Shown here: piece after piece, positions 21,104 to 33,661 of the stretch
How the letters are laid out: every line of letters starts with the position of its first letter
Position numbering within the stretch: the stretch's first letter is position 1
Assembly: GCA_034769895.1 (NCBI GenBank)
Contig: CM068372.1
Span: 240,336,343-240,400,342 of the forward strand
Direction of reading: 5' to 3'
DNA from: Magicicada septendecula
Taxonomy: Eukaryota; Arthropoda; Insecta; Hemiptera; Cicadidae
Length of the DNA stretch: 64,000 nucleotides
The notes under the pieces: model-generated
The model's database searches: none
Seen by the model: the letters and a program-made list of their open reading frames with translations, nothing else
Told to the model about the DNA's origin: nothing
Translations under genes and position numbers: made by a program

Positions 21104-22807
21104 AGAATTCATAGTAGAAATGTAATAAGAAATGAAAGGTGATGTAACATGAATGTTAATAATAAATTTGAATTTTTTAGAGAATAATGGTACAATAATG
21201 AATAATTAAATTTTGATATAAATGAGTTGATGGAAATGATAATATAATGTCTGTAATTTTTATACAAATTATTTAAATGTGAATTGTGTAATGTAAATGA
21301 AACAATGTTAATGTTCAATGGTAAAGTTTTATAATGTTATATTATGTTGTATGGTCATAGTGTGTGTGGTGAGGAGGTTGCTACAGGGGTAGTAACGTTA
21401 AATAAATATTAAATAGATGACATTGATACTGGTGTCAAGCATAAAAGATAATTATGATTCTGCTTTGAAGAAGTATTAGTATCAGGAAAGCTGATCTATG
21501 AATGGCTAGATTATTTGCCATAATGTATTTGTGTTTAGGATTCTATATAATAGATATATAGATAAATTATGTTGATTTTGTTAAACTTAAGGAATTATTT
21601 TACATGTTATTGCCTTAGTGTAAGAGTATATTTTCTTGTGTTGGAAAGAGGTAAAATATTATTGACTGGAGTCAACATTTTGATAATATGTAGGAATGCA
21701 AAAGAGAAAGAGACCTCTATTATAATTCTTGTTTTATCTCTGTGTTAGAGAAGTTAGTCATTAAAAATAAAACCAATGCTTATTAACGTAAACCAATGAA
21801 GCTAAAGGGAGACAGATCAGTTGTGGATATGGCAGTATACAAAGCCACTATTTGATTTTATTTGGATGTTTCAGAGTTTGGTGATGCTGTGGCGGCGGTC
21901 CTGAGCTAGCCAGCACGTCAGAGCAGGAACGTCAAGCGCCTGACTGGCCTTGCGGTGTTGGGATCTCGCAAGAGAAGTTCTTTAAGGTCATGCAGTTACG
22001 GTCACAATCACTGGACCAAGGGTAAGTTAGCAATATTTCTTTTTATATAAACACTACAGGGGGCTGTGGCGACATATCCTTGCTGATCCCTTTAGGAAGT
22101 ATGAATTTTTATGCTTCGGCATAAATCCTCTCATTGAGGGAGTTTTGTAATGGTACATTATATCATTATAGGGATTTGTGGGTACAGGGAAATATAATTT
22201 TATTTTTTATTCAAATGTAAGCAAATATGTAAAAGCAAAAGTTTCCTAAAATGCTACAACGCAGTTCGCTACGATGAATTGGCGTCAAGGTCACTGGTGT
22301 ACGTGCCGATTATCAGCAACGCATAACAAGCAACAAACAGGACACTCCTAAAACGTCATCAAAATATATAAAACGTAATCGTTGCGATGTAACACAATAC
22401 CGTCATCACCGCAAAACAATAGATATGATGACGTAATAACCCTTTCCACTAGTGAAAAATCCGGCATGTTATCTGCCCAGTTACCCAGCAGTACTTATGC
22501 GAGATGCACGCTAATTAACTTGCTGACCAGTAATTGCCAGCAACAACATAGAATTTGGTAAAAATATAGTTAAAATGTACAAGTGAAATCAGTCGACAAT
22601 AACAGTTTAGAAAATGTGAAGTAAAATCAGTGAAACAGCAATAACAGACAGACTTTCAATAATTCGGCACTCACAGGAGGAACCATGAGGGACGTCCGAT
22701 TATCATCAACTATCATCTAGATTCAGGGAAGTAGAACTTGAAGACTTTAAGTCCAATAATCTATAAATTTTTGAGCTCAGATTAAACAAAATGTACTACT
22801 TTTCAGT

Positions 22808-22848
22808 TGTGTGTGTGTGGGTGTGTGTGTGTGGTGTGTGTGTGTGTG
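22808..22848 (+). repeat. GT microsatellite in U2, interrupted
   Basis: GT run of about 41 bases broken by extra G residues at two points. Confidence 0.9.
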
Positions 22849-23343
22849 AGAATGTAAGCTTGTATACCGGTATATGCCTAGAACCAGATCACTTAGCATT
22901 GGTTCACGTTACGTGATCAGAAAAGTAACTATGAGAAAGAGCAAACGGCAGTAAATTTTAAAACCACTTGATAGTAACTTAAACTTAAAATATATTATGT
23001 AATCAAGGCGCATGTAATGCTCAGGCAGCGCAAGTGATTCGCGGCCATTTTGTTGTCGGCTTGCTAAAGAAACAAGCACCCATTTTGTTTTTATGTGTGT
23101 TGTATTTCCAAAATGTTTGAAATTAAACTACCAGTTGTGAATAGAAATATTAGCGTCTATCATTTCTGATAACCTTTCAATCTCAGCTTCGCTTAAAAAG
23201 AACCTTGGACCTGAACGCAAAAAATACGTAATGTTGGTAACACAACAATGGCGCCTGAATCAGTATGTCAACAAATAAGTGTTAATCAGATCTCACCAGG
23301 TAAGTCACTTAAAAATATAATCATGAGTGAGTTTATTAACAAA

Positions 23344-23361
23344 TGGCGCCCGAACTGGTAC
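23344..23361 (+). other. Primer binding site, start of U3
   Basis: As in the other units but ending GAACTGGTAC, one further mismatch to tRNA-Lys. Confidence 0.8.
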
Positions 23362-23517
23362 TTTATATAAATAAAATTTTATATAAATAAGCGGGCAAAA
23401 GAGACAGAACGGTTATTGGGTTAAAATGTAGCGCGATACGTAAGAAATTAGGTTATGTTGTGTCGAGTAAATGGTAGATATACAGTAATATTTTAAATAG
23501 ATATTTAAAACTCTAAA

Positions 23518-23755
23518 ATGGCAAAAAATAACTAAAATGTCAGCCCCACTGACATTGTAAATGAAAGCCAAATAAGCGTGCATGAGTCGCAAATCATGAG
23601 TGAAGGAATTCACTCAACGCCAGTCCCGACTAAAAAGGCTGAAGATAATGAACTAATGAAAATTATTAGCAAAATGCAAATGCTTTTTAATGCACAGAAT
23701 GTAAAGTTTTATGAGAAATTTAATAATTTTGATGAGAAATTTAATAAACTCGATA
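23518..23755 (+). pseudogene. U3 gag-like ORF, dead fragment
   Basis: The homologous ATG at 23518 is followed after four codons by a TAA (23533-23535). The frame from 23578 remains open through MSEGIHSTPVPTKKAEDNEL and the coiled coil, with the same extra heptad as U2, and is then cut at 23755. Confidence 0.8.
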
Positions 23756-26032
23756 TATGGATATCGATTATGGATAGAAAAATTGGGAATTCGTTTTTAG
23801 TGAGATTATTGTTTTATACTCATCGGTTCTCGTTGGGGCTTCCTCGATGCTCGTCTACTTCTTCCGGATGGATCTGGTCGTCTTCTCCTCTTCGGCTGTT
23901 CATCAATCTCGTTCAGATGGTTTTTCCATAAAGTTCGGCTTCCCTCTCGGTCCGCAGTCGTTGGTCTTCTTGGGTTGAAGTAGATCGCTCCTTATCTTCC
24001 TTCGGGATGAGTCGTCAGCTATGTTTCCTGAAATCTTCTTAATTTCCACTGATAATTTTATTTTGTGAATATTTTAATAATAATTAGATTATCAGGTGTT
24101 CCATAGGTGGCTATTACTATCTTTCTTCCTTCTGATTTCAGTCAAAATTTACTTATTTATGATAAAATTTGGGTTGAGAGCTGCATACATCCGCCCTCCG
24201 CGTCGGTCAATAATGGATTCATGAAAATTCCAACGGTTTTTTGGCAATAAATTTCGGTTGCTATGGTTACCTAATAAATTATGCTAATTCTCATTGGTCG
24301 TTAATTTAAGTCATTGTTATATTCTAACGTTTTATTTTAGTTTAAATGTATAAAATATCTTCAAATTAAGATTTCTTTCTTATATTAATAGCTATGTTTA
24401 TTACCTGAATACCATTGTTCATAATTTTTGATAAGGATCATTTTGATACCCCTCATGGTTACTTTTAAGTAGCTAATCACATTTTTGTTTTAGATCCATG
24501 TTTTTCGGTATCCAAGCCACTTATAGTATATAATTAGTAAAATAGTTTACCTTTTTCTTGTCCGTCTGGTGGTATAGAGAAAAGGCCACCAGACGGACAA
24601 GAAAAAGGTAAACTATTTTACATTTTTGTTATTTTTCTTATTTATATTTCATATATATTTTATCTAAAACTGGGTGTTATTTATATATTTTGGTATTAGG
24701 TATACCTACGTAACTTGTTTAAACACTTGGTATATTCTGATTTGATACTGGACTATTAATTGTTCTCAAATTTACAAAATTCTTCATTAACTGTTAGGCC
24801 TAGAGCCTAGATTTTCCTATACTACTATCTAACATTTCTTGTAACTCCTTACCTTTATATATGGTACCTTAAAATAATTTTTTACTATAAACACATAATA
24901 AAAATTGGTGAATCTAACTACACCTCTTATTATAACAATAAACATTTTCTTGACAGGTTCAAGCCTGAAATAAACTTCTAACTATCTTTCTGTTCCTTAC
25001 TACTATCTGGTTCAACTGATAATTTATTAAATTATATTGGTTTTTTAAACAACAACAAAACTCTTATTATACTACTATTAAACTGTACTTTACACAATAT
25101 ACTCTATTCCCTCATTCCTTCACTAGAAAACATAGTCTATCTTTCTTGTTTACCTTTCACTCCAATGACTTCATTTCTATCTAATTTCATAATTCTTACT
25201 AACTATTGCTTAAATTAAACACAGTATAATTAGTTCATCTTACTTGCTAGCATAAAGATTATCACAGGTCCTTCAGTTATTCTAATACAGTCTACTAATT
25301 AAAATACCTTTTTATGTTCACCCACTACACTTTTTCCTTCATAGAATGTTTTTTATTTATTCACTTTCACTTTTATATGTAACATGCTATAACTGCATGT
25401 CACCACTTTTGTATTAATACTCTCTTTATTCCACTCACTTGATATTATTCACTATGTTGTTTATTTAGGTTAACATCATCATGGGGTTACTGGTTATAAG
25501 TATTTATTTTATTTTCCCTTCACTAATGATCACTTTTGGTTATTAACTGTGGCCTTTATTTGCCTCAGGGTATTGTTTACTGGTTTTGATTATATTTATC
25601 ACTATTCATTTGGGTGTGTTTATTATTAACTCCCTATCTTATATTTATAAGTACATTTCTTCATTAATAAAATATACATAACATTACTATGTTTCTTATT
25701 TGTCATTATTACCCTAGGTACATCTCATCTATACTCTAACTACATTAGTGCATTTGTTTACATACATTTTATGGTCGTTATTAGGGATTACAATGTTCGT
25801 TATCAATTTTTTGATTACATTTGGTTCTTGGTTCCTTCTTCCTTGTTTCATTGTTCTTCTTGTATTTATCCAATCTATTGAGTCAAGTCATCGTCAGTTT
25901 ATTAGTCATTTGTCACTTTGTCATTAGGTTGTTAATCACTGAGTTTATAAGTTCTTGACCTTTATTCTTGTCTTCAGCTTCTTTGTTTTATAATTAATTA
26001 TCAATGTATCTTCACTACCTTATGTCATGTTA
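23756..26032. other. Foreign 2.28-kb segment inside U3
   Basis: This stretch has no match elsewhere in the window. 23756-24060 is GC-richer; on the minus strand a frame of about 60 codons (ending near 23815) is rich in Arg, Ser and Pro, with no domain I recognise. From about 24060 to 26032 it is AT-rich with many TTTAT and CTTTT words and no coding signal. No terminal inverted repeats or poly(A) tail were seen at its ends, so the mobile class, if any, is unknown. Confidence 0.7.
24537..24621. repeat. Perfect 36-bp inverted repeat (hairpin)
   Basis: Arms 24537-24572 and 24586-24621 are perfect reverse complements of 36 bases, separated by a 13-base loop TATAGAGAAAAGG. The arms contain CTTTTTCTTGTCCGTCTGG and its complement. 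It lies inside the foreign segment in U3 and nothing similar occurs elsewhere in the window. Confidence 0.97.
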
Positions 26033-26335
26033 CAATATGTAATACAGAAACAGGGTAATAGTAGGGACACAGTGGAGTGAGCGATTATATGTAAAGTGAG
26101 AGTAATGTAATTATAGTTAGTAAATAGTTGCTGGTGAGATTTTGTGGATGGGGTGAGGTGGTAAGGAGTGATCAACGTGCGTCGTTGGGCAGGGAATTGT
26201 GAAGGGTCGAGGAGTGATTGCCGAGATTATAGGAAGGGCAAAAGGTGACGAATGGAATTGCCAAGGTCGGGAACACACATCCTAGATACAAAGAGGGTAT
26301 TCGATATTTGATTATAAAAGAGGAGAATGGTATAA

Positions 26336-26518
26336 GTGGCATTAGTGCTGAAGGGGCTTATTATTGAGAGATTGGTGTCACCCTATGTAATTCAGTTAGG
26401 GATGGTTAGTAGGAAGAAAGGGAGTAAGGTTATAGATATAAATGCCAGTTCAATAAGACAAATCATGGTGAATAACGGAGGGTCACTCAAACTTAGTGAT
26501 AATGAAAATGGTAAATAA
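26336..26518 (+). pseudogene. U3 reverse transcriptase N-terminal stub
   Basis: Sixty codons with the block IIERLVSPYV and IRQIMVNNGGSLK. It differs slightly from U2 (GLIIER for GIIIER, GMVSRKK for GIVSRKK). Confidence 0.6.
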
Positions 26519-28248
26519 TAGAGAATTCATAGTAGAAATGTAATAAGAAATGAAAGGTGGTGTAACATGCATGTTAATAATAAATTTGAATTGTTTGGTG
26601 AAAATGGTACAATAATGAACAATTAAAAATTTGATATAAAAGAGTTGATGGAAATGATAATATAAAGTTTGTAATTTTTATACAAATTATTTTAAATGTG
26701 AATTGTGTAATGTAAATGTAACAATGTTAATGTTCAATGGTAATGTTTTATAATGTTATATTATGTTGTATGGTCATAGTGTGTGTAGTGAGGAGGTTGC
26801 TACAAGGGTAGTAACGTTAAAAAAATTTTTAATATTAAATAGATGACATTGATACTGGTGTCAAGAATAAAAGATAATTATGATTCTGCTTTGAAGAAGT
26901 ATTAGTATCAGGAAAGCTGATCAATAAATTTTAAATAGCTAGATTGTTTGCCATAATGAATTTGTGCTTAGGATTCTACATAATAGATATATAGATAAAT
27001 TGTGTTTATTTTGTTAAACTTAAGGAATTATTTTACATGTTATTGCCTTAGTGTAAGAGTACATATTCTTGTTGGAAAGAGGTAAAATATTATTGCAAGG
27101 CGTCAAATTTTTGATAAAATATAGGAATGCAAAAGTGGAAGAGACCTCTACTATAATTCTTGTTTTATCTCTGTGTTAGAGAAGTTAGTCATTAAAAATA
27201 AAGCAACTACTTATTAACGTAATCCAGTGCAGCTGAAGGGAGACAGATCAGTTGTGGATATGGCAGTATACAAGGCCACTATTTGATTTTATTTAGATGT
27301 TTCAGAGTTTGGTGATGCTGTGGCGCCGGTCCTGAGCTGGCCAGAGCGTCAGAGCAGGAACGTCAACCGCCTGACTGGCCTTGCGGTGTTGGGATCTCGC
27401 AAGAGAAGTCCTTTAAGGTCATGCAGGTACGGTCACAATCACTGGACCAAGGGTAAGTTAGCAATATTTCTCTATATATAAACAATACAGGGGGTTGTGG
27501 CGACATAAACTAGCTGATCCCTTTAGGAAGTATGAATGTGTCAATTAGAGTTTTATGATTTGGCATAAATCCTCTCACTGAGGGGGTTTTGTAATGGTAC
27601 ATTAAATCAGTATAGGAATTTGTGGGTACAGGGAAATATAATTTTTTTTTTATTCAAATGTAAGCAAATATGTGAAAGCAAAAGTTTCCCAAAATGGTAC
27701 AACGCAGTTCGCTACGACGAATTGGCGTCAAGGTCACTGGTGTACGTGCAGATTATCAGCAACGCATACGCAGCAACAAACAGGACACTCCTAAAACGTC
27801 ATCAAAATATATAAAACGTAATCGTTGCGATGTAACACAATACCGTCATCACCGCGAAACAATAGATATGATGACGTAATAACAGTTTCCACTAGTGGAA
27901 AATCCGCCATGTTATCTGCCCAGTTACCCAGCAGTACTTGTGCGAGATGCACGCTAATTAACTTGCTGACCAGTAATTGCCAACAACAACATAGAATTTG
28001 GTAAAAATGTAGTTAAAATGTACAAGTGAAATCAGTCGACAATAAGAGTTTAGAAAATGTGAAGTAAAATCAGTGAAACAGCAATAACAGAAAGACTTTC
28101 AATAATTCGGCAATCACATGAGGAACCATGAGGGACGTCCGATTATCATCAACTATCATTTAGATTCCAAAAGTAGAACTTCAAGATATTAAGTCCAATA
28201 CTCTATAAATGTTTGAGCTCAGATTAAACAAAATGTACCACTTTTCAG

Positions 28249-28250
<2 letters not shown>

Positions 28251-28299
<49 letters not shown>
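28251..28299 (+). repeat. GT microsatellite in U3
   Basis: Pure GT run of 49 bases. Confidence 0.98.
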
Positions 28300-28301
<2 letters not shown>

Positions 28302-28794
28302 AATGTAAGCTTGTATACCGGTATATGCCTAGAACCAGATCACTAAGCATTGGTTCACGTTACGTGATCGGAAAAGTACCAATGAGAAAGAGCAAACTGC
28401 AGTAAATTTTAAAACCACTTGATAGTAACTTAAACTTAAAATATATTATGTAATCATGGCACATGTAATGCTCAGGCAGCAAATGTGATTCGCGGCCATT
28501 TTGTTTTGGGCTTGCTAAAGAAACAAGCACACATTTTGTTTTTATGTGTGTTGTATTTCCAAAATATTTGAAATTAAGCTACCAGTTGTCAATAGAAATA
28601 TTAGCGTCTATCATTTCTGATAACCGTTCAATCTCAGCTTCGCTTGAAAAGAAACTTGGACCCGAACGCAAAAAATACGTAATGTTGGTAACACAACAAT
28701 AGCGCCTGAATCAGTATGTCAACAAATAAGTGTTAATCAGATCTCACCAGGTAAGTCACTTAAAAATATAATCATGAGTGAGTTTATTAACAAA

Positions 28795-28812
28795 TAGCGC
28801 CCTAACTGGGAC
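28795..28812 (+). other. Degraded primer binding site, start of U4
   Basis: Reads TAGCGCCCTAACTGGGAC, with two changes from the other units, one of them in the leading TGG that pairs with the tRNA CCA end. It would prime poorly. Confidence 0.75.
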
Positions 28813-28968
28813 TTTATATAAATAATATTTTATATAAATAAGTCGGCAAAAGAGACAGAACGGTTATTGGGTTAATGTGTACCGCGATACGTAAGAAATT
28901 AGGTTAATTTGTGTCGAGTATATGGTAGTTATACAGTAATATTTTAAATAGATATTTAAAAATCTAAA

Positions 28969-29589
28969 ATGGGAAACAATAACGAAAATGTCAGCCTCAC
29001 TGACATACTAAATGAAAGCCAAATAAGCGTGAATGAGTCGCAAATCATGAGTGAAGTAATTCACTCAACGCCAGTCCCGACTAAAAAGGCTGAAGATAAT
29101 GAACTAATGAAAATGATGCAAATGCTTTTTAATGCACAGAGTGTAAAGTTTGATGAGAAATTTAATAAACTCGATGAAAAATTTAATGAACAGAATGTAA
29201 AGTTTGATGAAGTGAAAAACAAAATTAAGAGACAGACATTTTATTTTAATAAACAATTTGACGAAATGAATAAAAGGTTAGACGAGAAATTAAATCAGAT
29301 GAGGAATAAGAAGGTAAGTAGCAGTGACAATAGGAGGAAAAGTAAGGAAGAAAGAATTAATAACAAGGTGAGTAATAATGATGATTTGAATAATGAGTTC
29401 ATAAGTGATAACAATGATATAATCAAAAATATGGTGTTAGAAAATAATGGTGTGAATATTGATAGTGATGATGAAATTTTAGAGGGAGTAGAATATAATG
29501 ATGGAATGTTAGTGTGTGCTGATGAGTCAGAGAGAAAGGGGAGAGAATATACAGGTAGAGGGGTTGCAGGGGGTAAATTTTGTTCGTGA
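28969..29589 (+). CDS. U4 gag-like coiled-coil ORF, 206 aa
   Basis: The frame starts at MGNNNENVSLTD (the other units have MAN), 174 bp after the primer site. Residues 1-50 are acidic and polar. Residues about 55-115 form a coiled coil with KFDEKFNKLDEKFNEQNVKF heptads, and residues 120-160 are Lys/Asn-rich (KKVSSSDNRRKSKEERINN), then acidic (NIDSDDEILEGVEY). It ends at a TGA within the GGKF block because of a frame change; the coding signal continues in the overlapping frame 29516-29770. No named domain is recognised. Gag-like by position only. Confidence 0.6.
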   Translation: MGNNNENVSLTDILNESQISVNESQIMSEVIHSTPVPTKKAEDNELMKMMQMLFNAQSVKFDEKFNKLDEKFNEQNVKFDEVKNKIKRQTFYFNKQFDEMNKRLDEKLNQMRNKKVSSSDNRRKSKEERINNKVSNNDDLNNEFISDNNDIIKNMVLENNGVNIDSDDEILEGVEYNDGMLVCADESERKGREYTGRGVAGGKFCS

Positions 29590-30168
29590 TGTTGTAGTCG
29601 GGGGTGAAGAAAAGGCGTCACTAGCGTATTTGGAAGACTCATGGTCTGCAAATAGCCGTCCCTGGATTTTTTGTGCACCTGATAGCTGGTGCAGCAATAA
29701 AGTTGTAGTATCCCCTGCATATATTGAGAGAGAGAGAGTGTGTCTTGGTGTTATGGTGAGAGATATTTAGAGAGAGAGTTGTGGGTAGATAGAGAGATAA
29801 AATTATTGAAGGTGAATAGAAATTATGAAGAATTTGTAGAAAGGTTAGAAGTAGAGAGAGCTGGTAATTATATTGAATACGTACCTTGTATTGAAGCTGA
29901 TATAGCAGCAGTAGGAGATAATGTTGATAACAATGAATTATTAATTTACCTGATTATGAATAATTATAATAAGAGTGACAGGACCGTACTCTATGGTGAC
30001 ATGTTACATTATGAAGTAATATGGAATAAGCATATTAATTCAAATAGTATTGTGGAAATATATGAAGAATTCGATAAGTATTATATTGATGGTAATAATA
30101 TAATGTATTCGATAATAAATGACTTGTATAGACTTAAAATTAGATGGTTATATGATGATGGAGGTTAA
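29516..30168 (+). pseudogene. U4 second gag-like region, two frames
   Basis: The first frame (29516-29770) carries VVVGGEEKASLAYLEDSWSANSRPW. The second (29740-30168) starts at the GA run near 29726 and gives SWCYGERYLERELWVDREIKLL, then IEADIAAVGDNVDNNELL and the C-terminal WLYDDGG. The two overlap and are out of frame because of GA-run length. Residues are mostly charged and hydrophobic with no Cys/His knuckle; the function is unknown. Confidence 0.6.
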
Positions 30169-31056
30169 GTGTTTTTTGTGTATGAACATTTAACTATGTG
30201 AACAGTGGGGTTTTGAAATGGATTGTCTTGTGAAACGATTTTCGGTCAATGATAACAAATAATAAGTTGGATTGTATATTTTTATGTGTCAATGTTAAAG
30301 GTGATTGTGTATTACATTATGTTGTGTATTATATGTATTTTTATGTAAACCATGTAGGTAATAGGTAACAGTTGATTTAATAATAAAGTATAGTATTTTT
30401 TGACTAAATAAATAAAGAGAATAATTGTGAAGTGTAAGGTAATTAAAGTAATTTTGTGTTGTAAAATTGATTGAACTAAATAATTGAAGATTAATTAATT
30501 ATTGTTGTATAAAAGAGATTTGATAATGAATTTAAATGATTTTATGGGATTTAGATTATCTAAGGAGTAGTAAATGATTAAAAGTGATATGTTTGGATGT
30601 TAAGTTACATTATTGTTAGGAGGTAAGTGATGAATTTTCTAGGATCATATTAATGTGAAATATTATAAAAGATAGAGTTTGGGTAATTAGTATTTAAATA
30701 ACGCATCTGAGTTAGTCAATGTTAACTTTAATTGGGAGTTAGATGAAATAAGAATTTTGAAATATGTAACACAGAAACAGGGTAATAGTAGGGACACAGT
30801 AGAGGGAGTGATTATATGTAAAGAGAGAGTAATGTAATTAGAAAGTAAATAGTTGCTGGTGAGATTTTGTAAATGGAAGTGGTAAGGAGTGATCAACGTG
30901 CTTCGTTGGGCAGGGAATTGTGAAGGGTCGAGGAGTGATTGCCGAGATTATAGGAAGGGCAAAAGATGACGAATGGAATTGCCAAGGTCGGAAACACACA
31001 TCCTAGATACAAAGAGGGTATTAGACATTTGATTATAAAAGAGGAGAATGGTATAA

Positions 31057-31239
31057 GTGGAATTAGTGCTGAAGGGGGTTATTATTGAGAGATTGGTGTC
31101 ACCCTATGTAATTCAGTTAGTGATTGTTAGTAGGAAGAAAGGGAGTAAGTTTATAGATATAAATGCCAGTTCAATAAGTCAAATCATGGTGAATAACGGA
31201 GGGTCACTCAAACTTAGTGATAATGAAAATGGTAAATAA
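31057..31239 (+). pseudogene. U4 reverse transcriptase N-terminal stub
   Basis: Sixty codons reading GVIIERLVSPYV and SISQIMVNNGGSLK, ending at TAA. A TAA lies just upstream in the same frame. Confidence 0.6.
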
Positions 31240-32972
31240 TAGAGAATTCATAGTAGAAATGTAATAAGAAATGAAAGGTGGTGTAACGTGAATGTTAATA
31301 ATAAATTTGAATTTTTTGGTGAAAATGGTACAATAATGAACAATTAAAAATTTGATATAAAAGAGTTGATGGAAATGATAATATAAAGTTTGTAATTTTT
31401 ATACAAATTATTTTAAATGTGAATTGTGTAATGTAAATGTAACAATGTTAATGTTCAATGGTAATGTTTTATAATGTTATATTATGTTGTATGGTCATAG
31501 TGTGTGTGGTGAGGAGGTTGCTACAGGGGTAGTAACGTTAAAAAAATTTTTAATATTAAATAGATGACATTGATACTGATGTCAAGAATAAAAGATAATT
31601 ATGATTCTGCTTTGAAGAAGTATTAGTATCAGGAAAGCTGATCAATAAATTTTAAATAGCTAGATTGTTTGCCATAATGAATTTGTGCTTAGGATTCTAC
31701 ATAATAGATATATAGATAAATTGTGTTTATTTTGTTAAACTTAAGGAATTATTTTACATGTTATTGCCTTAGTGTAAGAGTACATATTCTTGTTGGAAAG
31801 AGGTAAAATATTATTGACTCGAGTCAAAATTTTGATAAAATGTAGGAATGCAAAAGAGAAAGAGACCTCTATTATAATTCTTGTTTTATCTCTGTGTTAG
31901 AGAAGTTAGTCATTAAAAATAAAGCCACTATTTATTAACGTAATCCAGTGCAGCTAAAGGGAGACAGATCAGTTGTGGATATGGCAGTATACAAGGCCAC
32001 TATTTGATTTTATTTAGATGTTTCAGAGTTTGGTGATGCTGTGGCGCCGGTCCTGAGCTGGCCAGAGCGTCAGAGCAGGAACGTCAACCGCCTGACTGGC
32101 CTTGCGGTGTTGGGATCTCGCAAGAGAAGTCCTTTAAGGTCATGCAGGTACGGTCACAATCACTGGACCAAGGGTAAGTTAGCAATATTTCTTTATATAT
32201 AAACAATACAGGGGGTTGTGGCGACATAACCTAGCTGATCCCTTTAGGAAGTATGAATGTGTCAATTAGAGTTTTATGATTTGGCATAAATCCTCTCATT
32301 GAGGGGGTTTTGTAATGGTACATTAAATCAGTATAGGAATTTGTGGGTACAGGGAAATATAATTTTATTTTTTATTCAAATGTAAGCAAATATGTGAAAG
32401 CAAAAGTTTCCCAAAATGATACAACGCAGTTCGCTCCGACGATTTGGCGTCAAGGTCACTGGTGTACGTGCCGATTATCAGCAACGCATACGCAGCAACA
32501 AACAGGACACTCCTAAAACGTCATCAAAATATATAAAACGTAATCGTTGCGATGTAACACAATACCGTCATCACCGCGAAACAATAGATATGATGACGTA
32601 ATAACAGTTTCCACTAGTGGAAAATCCGCCATGTTATCTGCCCAGTTACCCAGCAGTACTTGTGCGAGATGCACGCTAATTAACTTGCTGACCAGTAATT
32701 GCCAACAACAACATAGAATTTGGTAAAAATGTAGTTAAAATGTACAAGTGAAATCAGTCGACAATAACAGTTTAGAAAATGTGAAGTAAAATCAGTGAAA
32801 CAGCAATAACAGAAAGACTTTCAATAATTCAGCAATCACGTGTGGAACCATGAGGGACGTCCGATTATCATCAACTATCATTTAGATTCCAAAAGTAGAA
32901 CTTCAAGATATTAAGTCTAATAATCTATAAATGTTTGAGCTCAGATTAAACAAAATGTACCACTTTTCAGTA

Positions 32973-32995
32973 GTGTGTGTGTGAGTGTGTGTGTG
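32973..32995 (+). repeat. GT microsatellite in U4, short and interrupted
   Basis: GT run of 23 bases broken by one A. Confidence 0.95.
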
Positions 32996-33488
32996 AATGT
33001 TAGTTTGTATACTGGTATATGCCTAGAACCAGATCACTAAGCACTGGTTCAAGTTACGTGATCAGAAAAGTAACTATGAGAAAGAGCAAACTGCAGTAAA
33101 GTTTAAAACCACTTGATAGTAACTTAAACTTAAAATATATTATGTAATCAAGGCGCATGTAATGCTCAGGCAGCGAAAGTGTTTCACGGCCATTTTGTTT
33201 TGGGCTTGCTAAAGAAACAAGCATCCATTTTGTTTTTATGTGTGTTGTATTTCCAAAATGTTTGAAATTAAATTACCAGTTGTCAATAGAAATATTAGCG
33301 TCTATCATTTCTGATAACCGTTCAATCTCAGCATCGCTTAAAAAGAACCTTGGACCCGAACGCAAAAAATACGTAATCTTGGTAACACAACAATGGCGCC
33401 TGAATCAGTATGTCAACAAATAAGTGTTAATCAGATCTCACCAGGTAAGTCACGTAAAAATATAATCATGAGTGAGTTTATTAACAAA

Positions 33489-33506
33489 TGGCGCCCGAAC
33501 TGGGAC
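33489..33506 (+). other. Primer binding site of U5 (tRNA-Lys)
   Basis: TGGCGCCCGAACTGGGAC. A second, partial site TGGCGCCTGAATCAG starts 95 bp upstream at 33394, and a consensus splice donor CAG/GTAAGT (GT at 33445) lies between the two. Confidence 0.85.
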
Positions 33507-33661
33507 ATTATATAAATAAAATTTTATATAAATAAGCCGGCATAAGAGACAGAACGGTTATTGGGTTAATGTATAGCGCGATACGTAAGAATTTAGGTTA
33601 TGTTGTGTCGAGTATATGGTAGATATACAGTAATATTTTAAATATATTTTTAAAACTCTAA

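Larger units (their letters stand above)
11343..23343 (+). mobile_element. U2: array unit, split by BEL-B
   Basis: The unit runs 11343-12455 and resumes at 19844 after a complete BEL/Pao insertion that duplicated ACGTA. With the insertion removed it is about 4.6 kb. It has an internal deletion of about 115 bp near 20155-20162 relative to the other units, and one extra seven-codon block in its coiled-coil ORF. Confidence 0.92.
23344..28794 (+). mobile_element. U3: array unit with a replaced middle
   Basis: The left part (23344-23755) stops inside the coiled-coil ORF at AAACTCGAT. Unit sequence resumes at about 26033 with ATATGTAATACAG, which in U4 lies some 1.6 kb further along. So about 1.6 kb of the unit is missing and 2.28 kb of unrelated sequence sits in its place. 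Confidence 0.9.
28795..33488 (+). mobile_element. U4: array unit, complete but diverged
   Basis: A full unit of 4,694 bp. After subtracting its short, interrupted GT run (32973-32995, 23 bases) it is 4,671 bp, not the 4,656 bp shared by U5-U10, so it lies outside the homogenised block. Many single-base differences separate it from U5. Confidence 0.92.
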
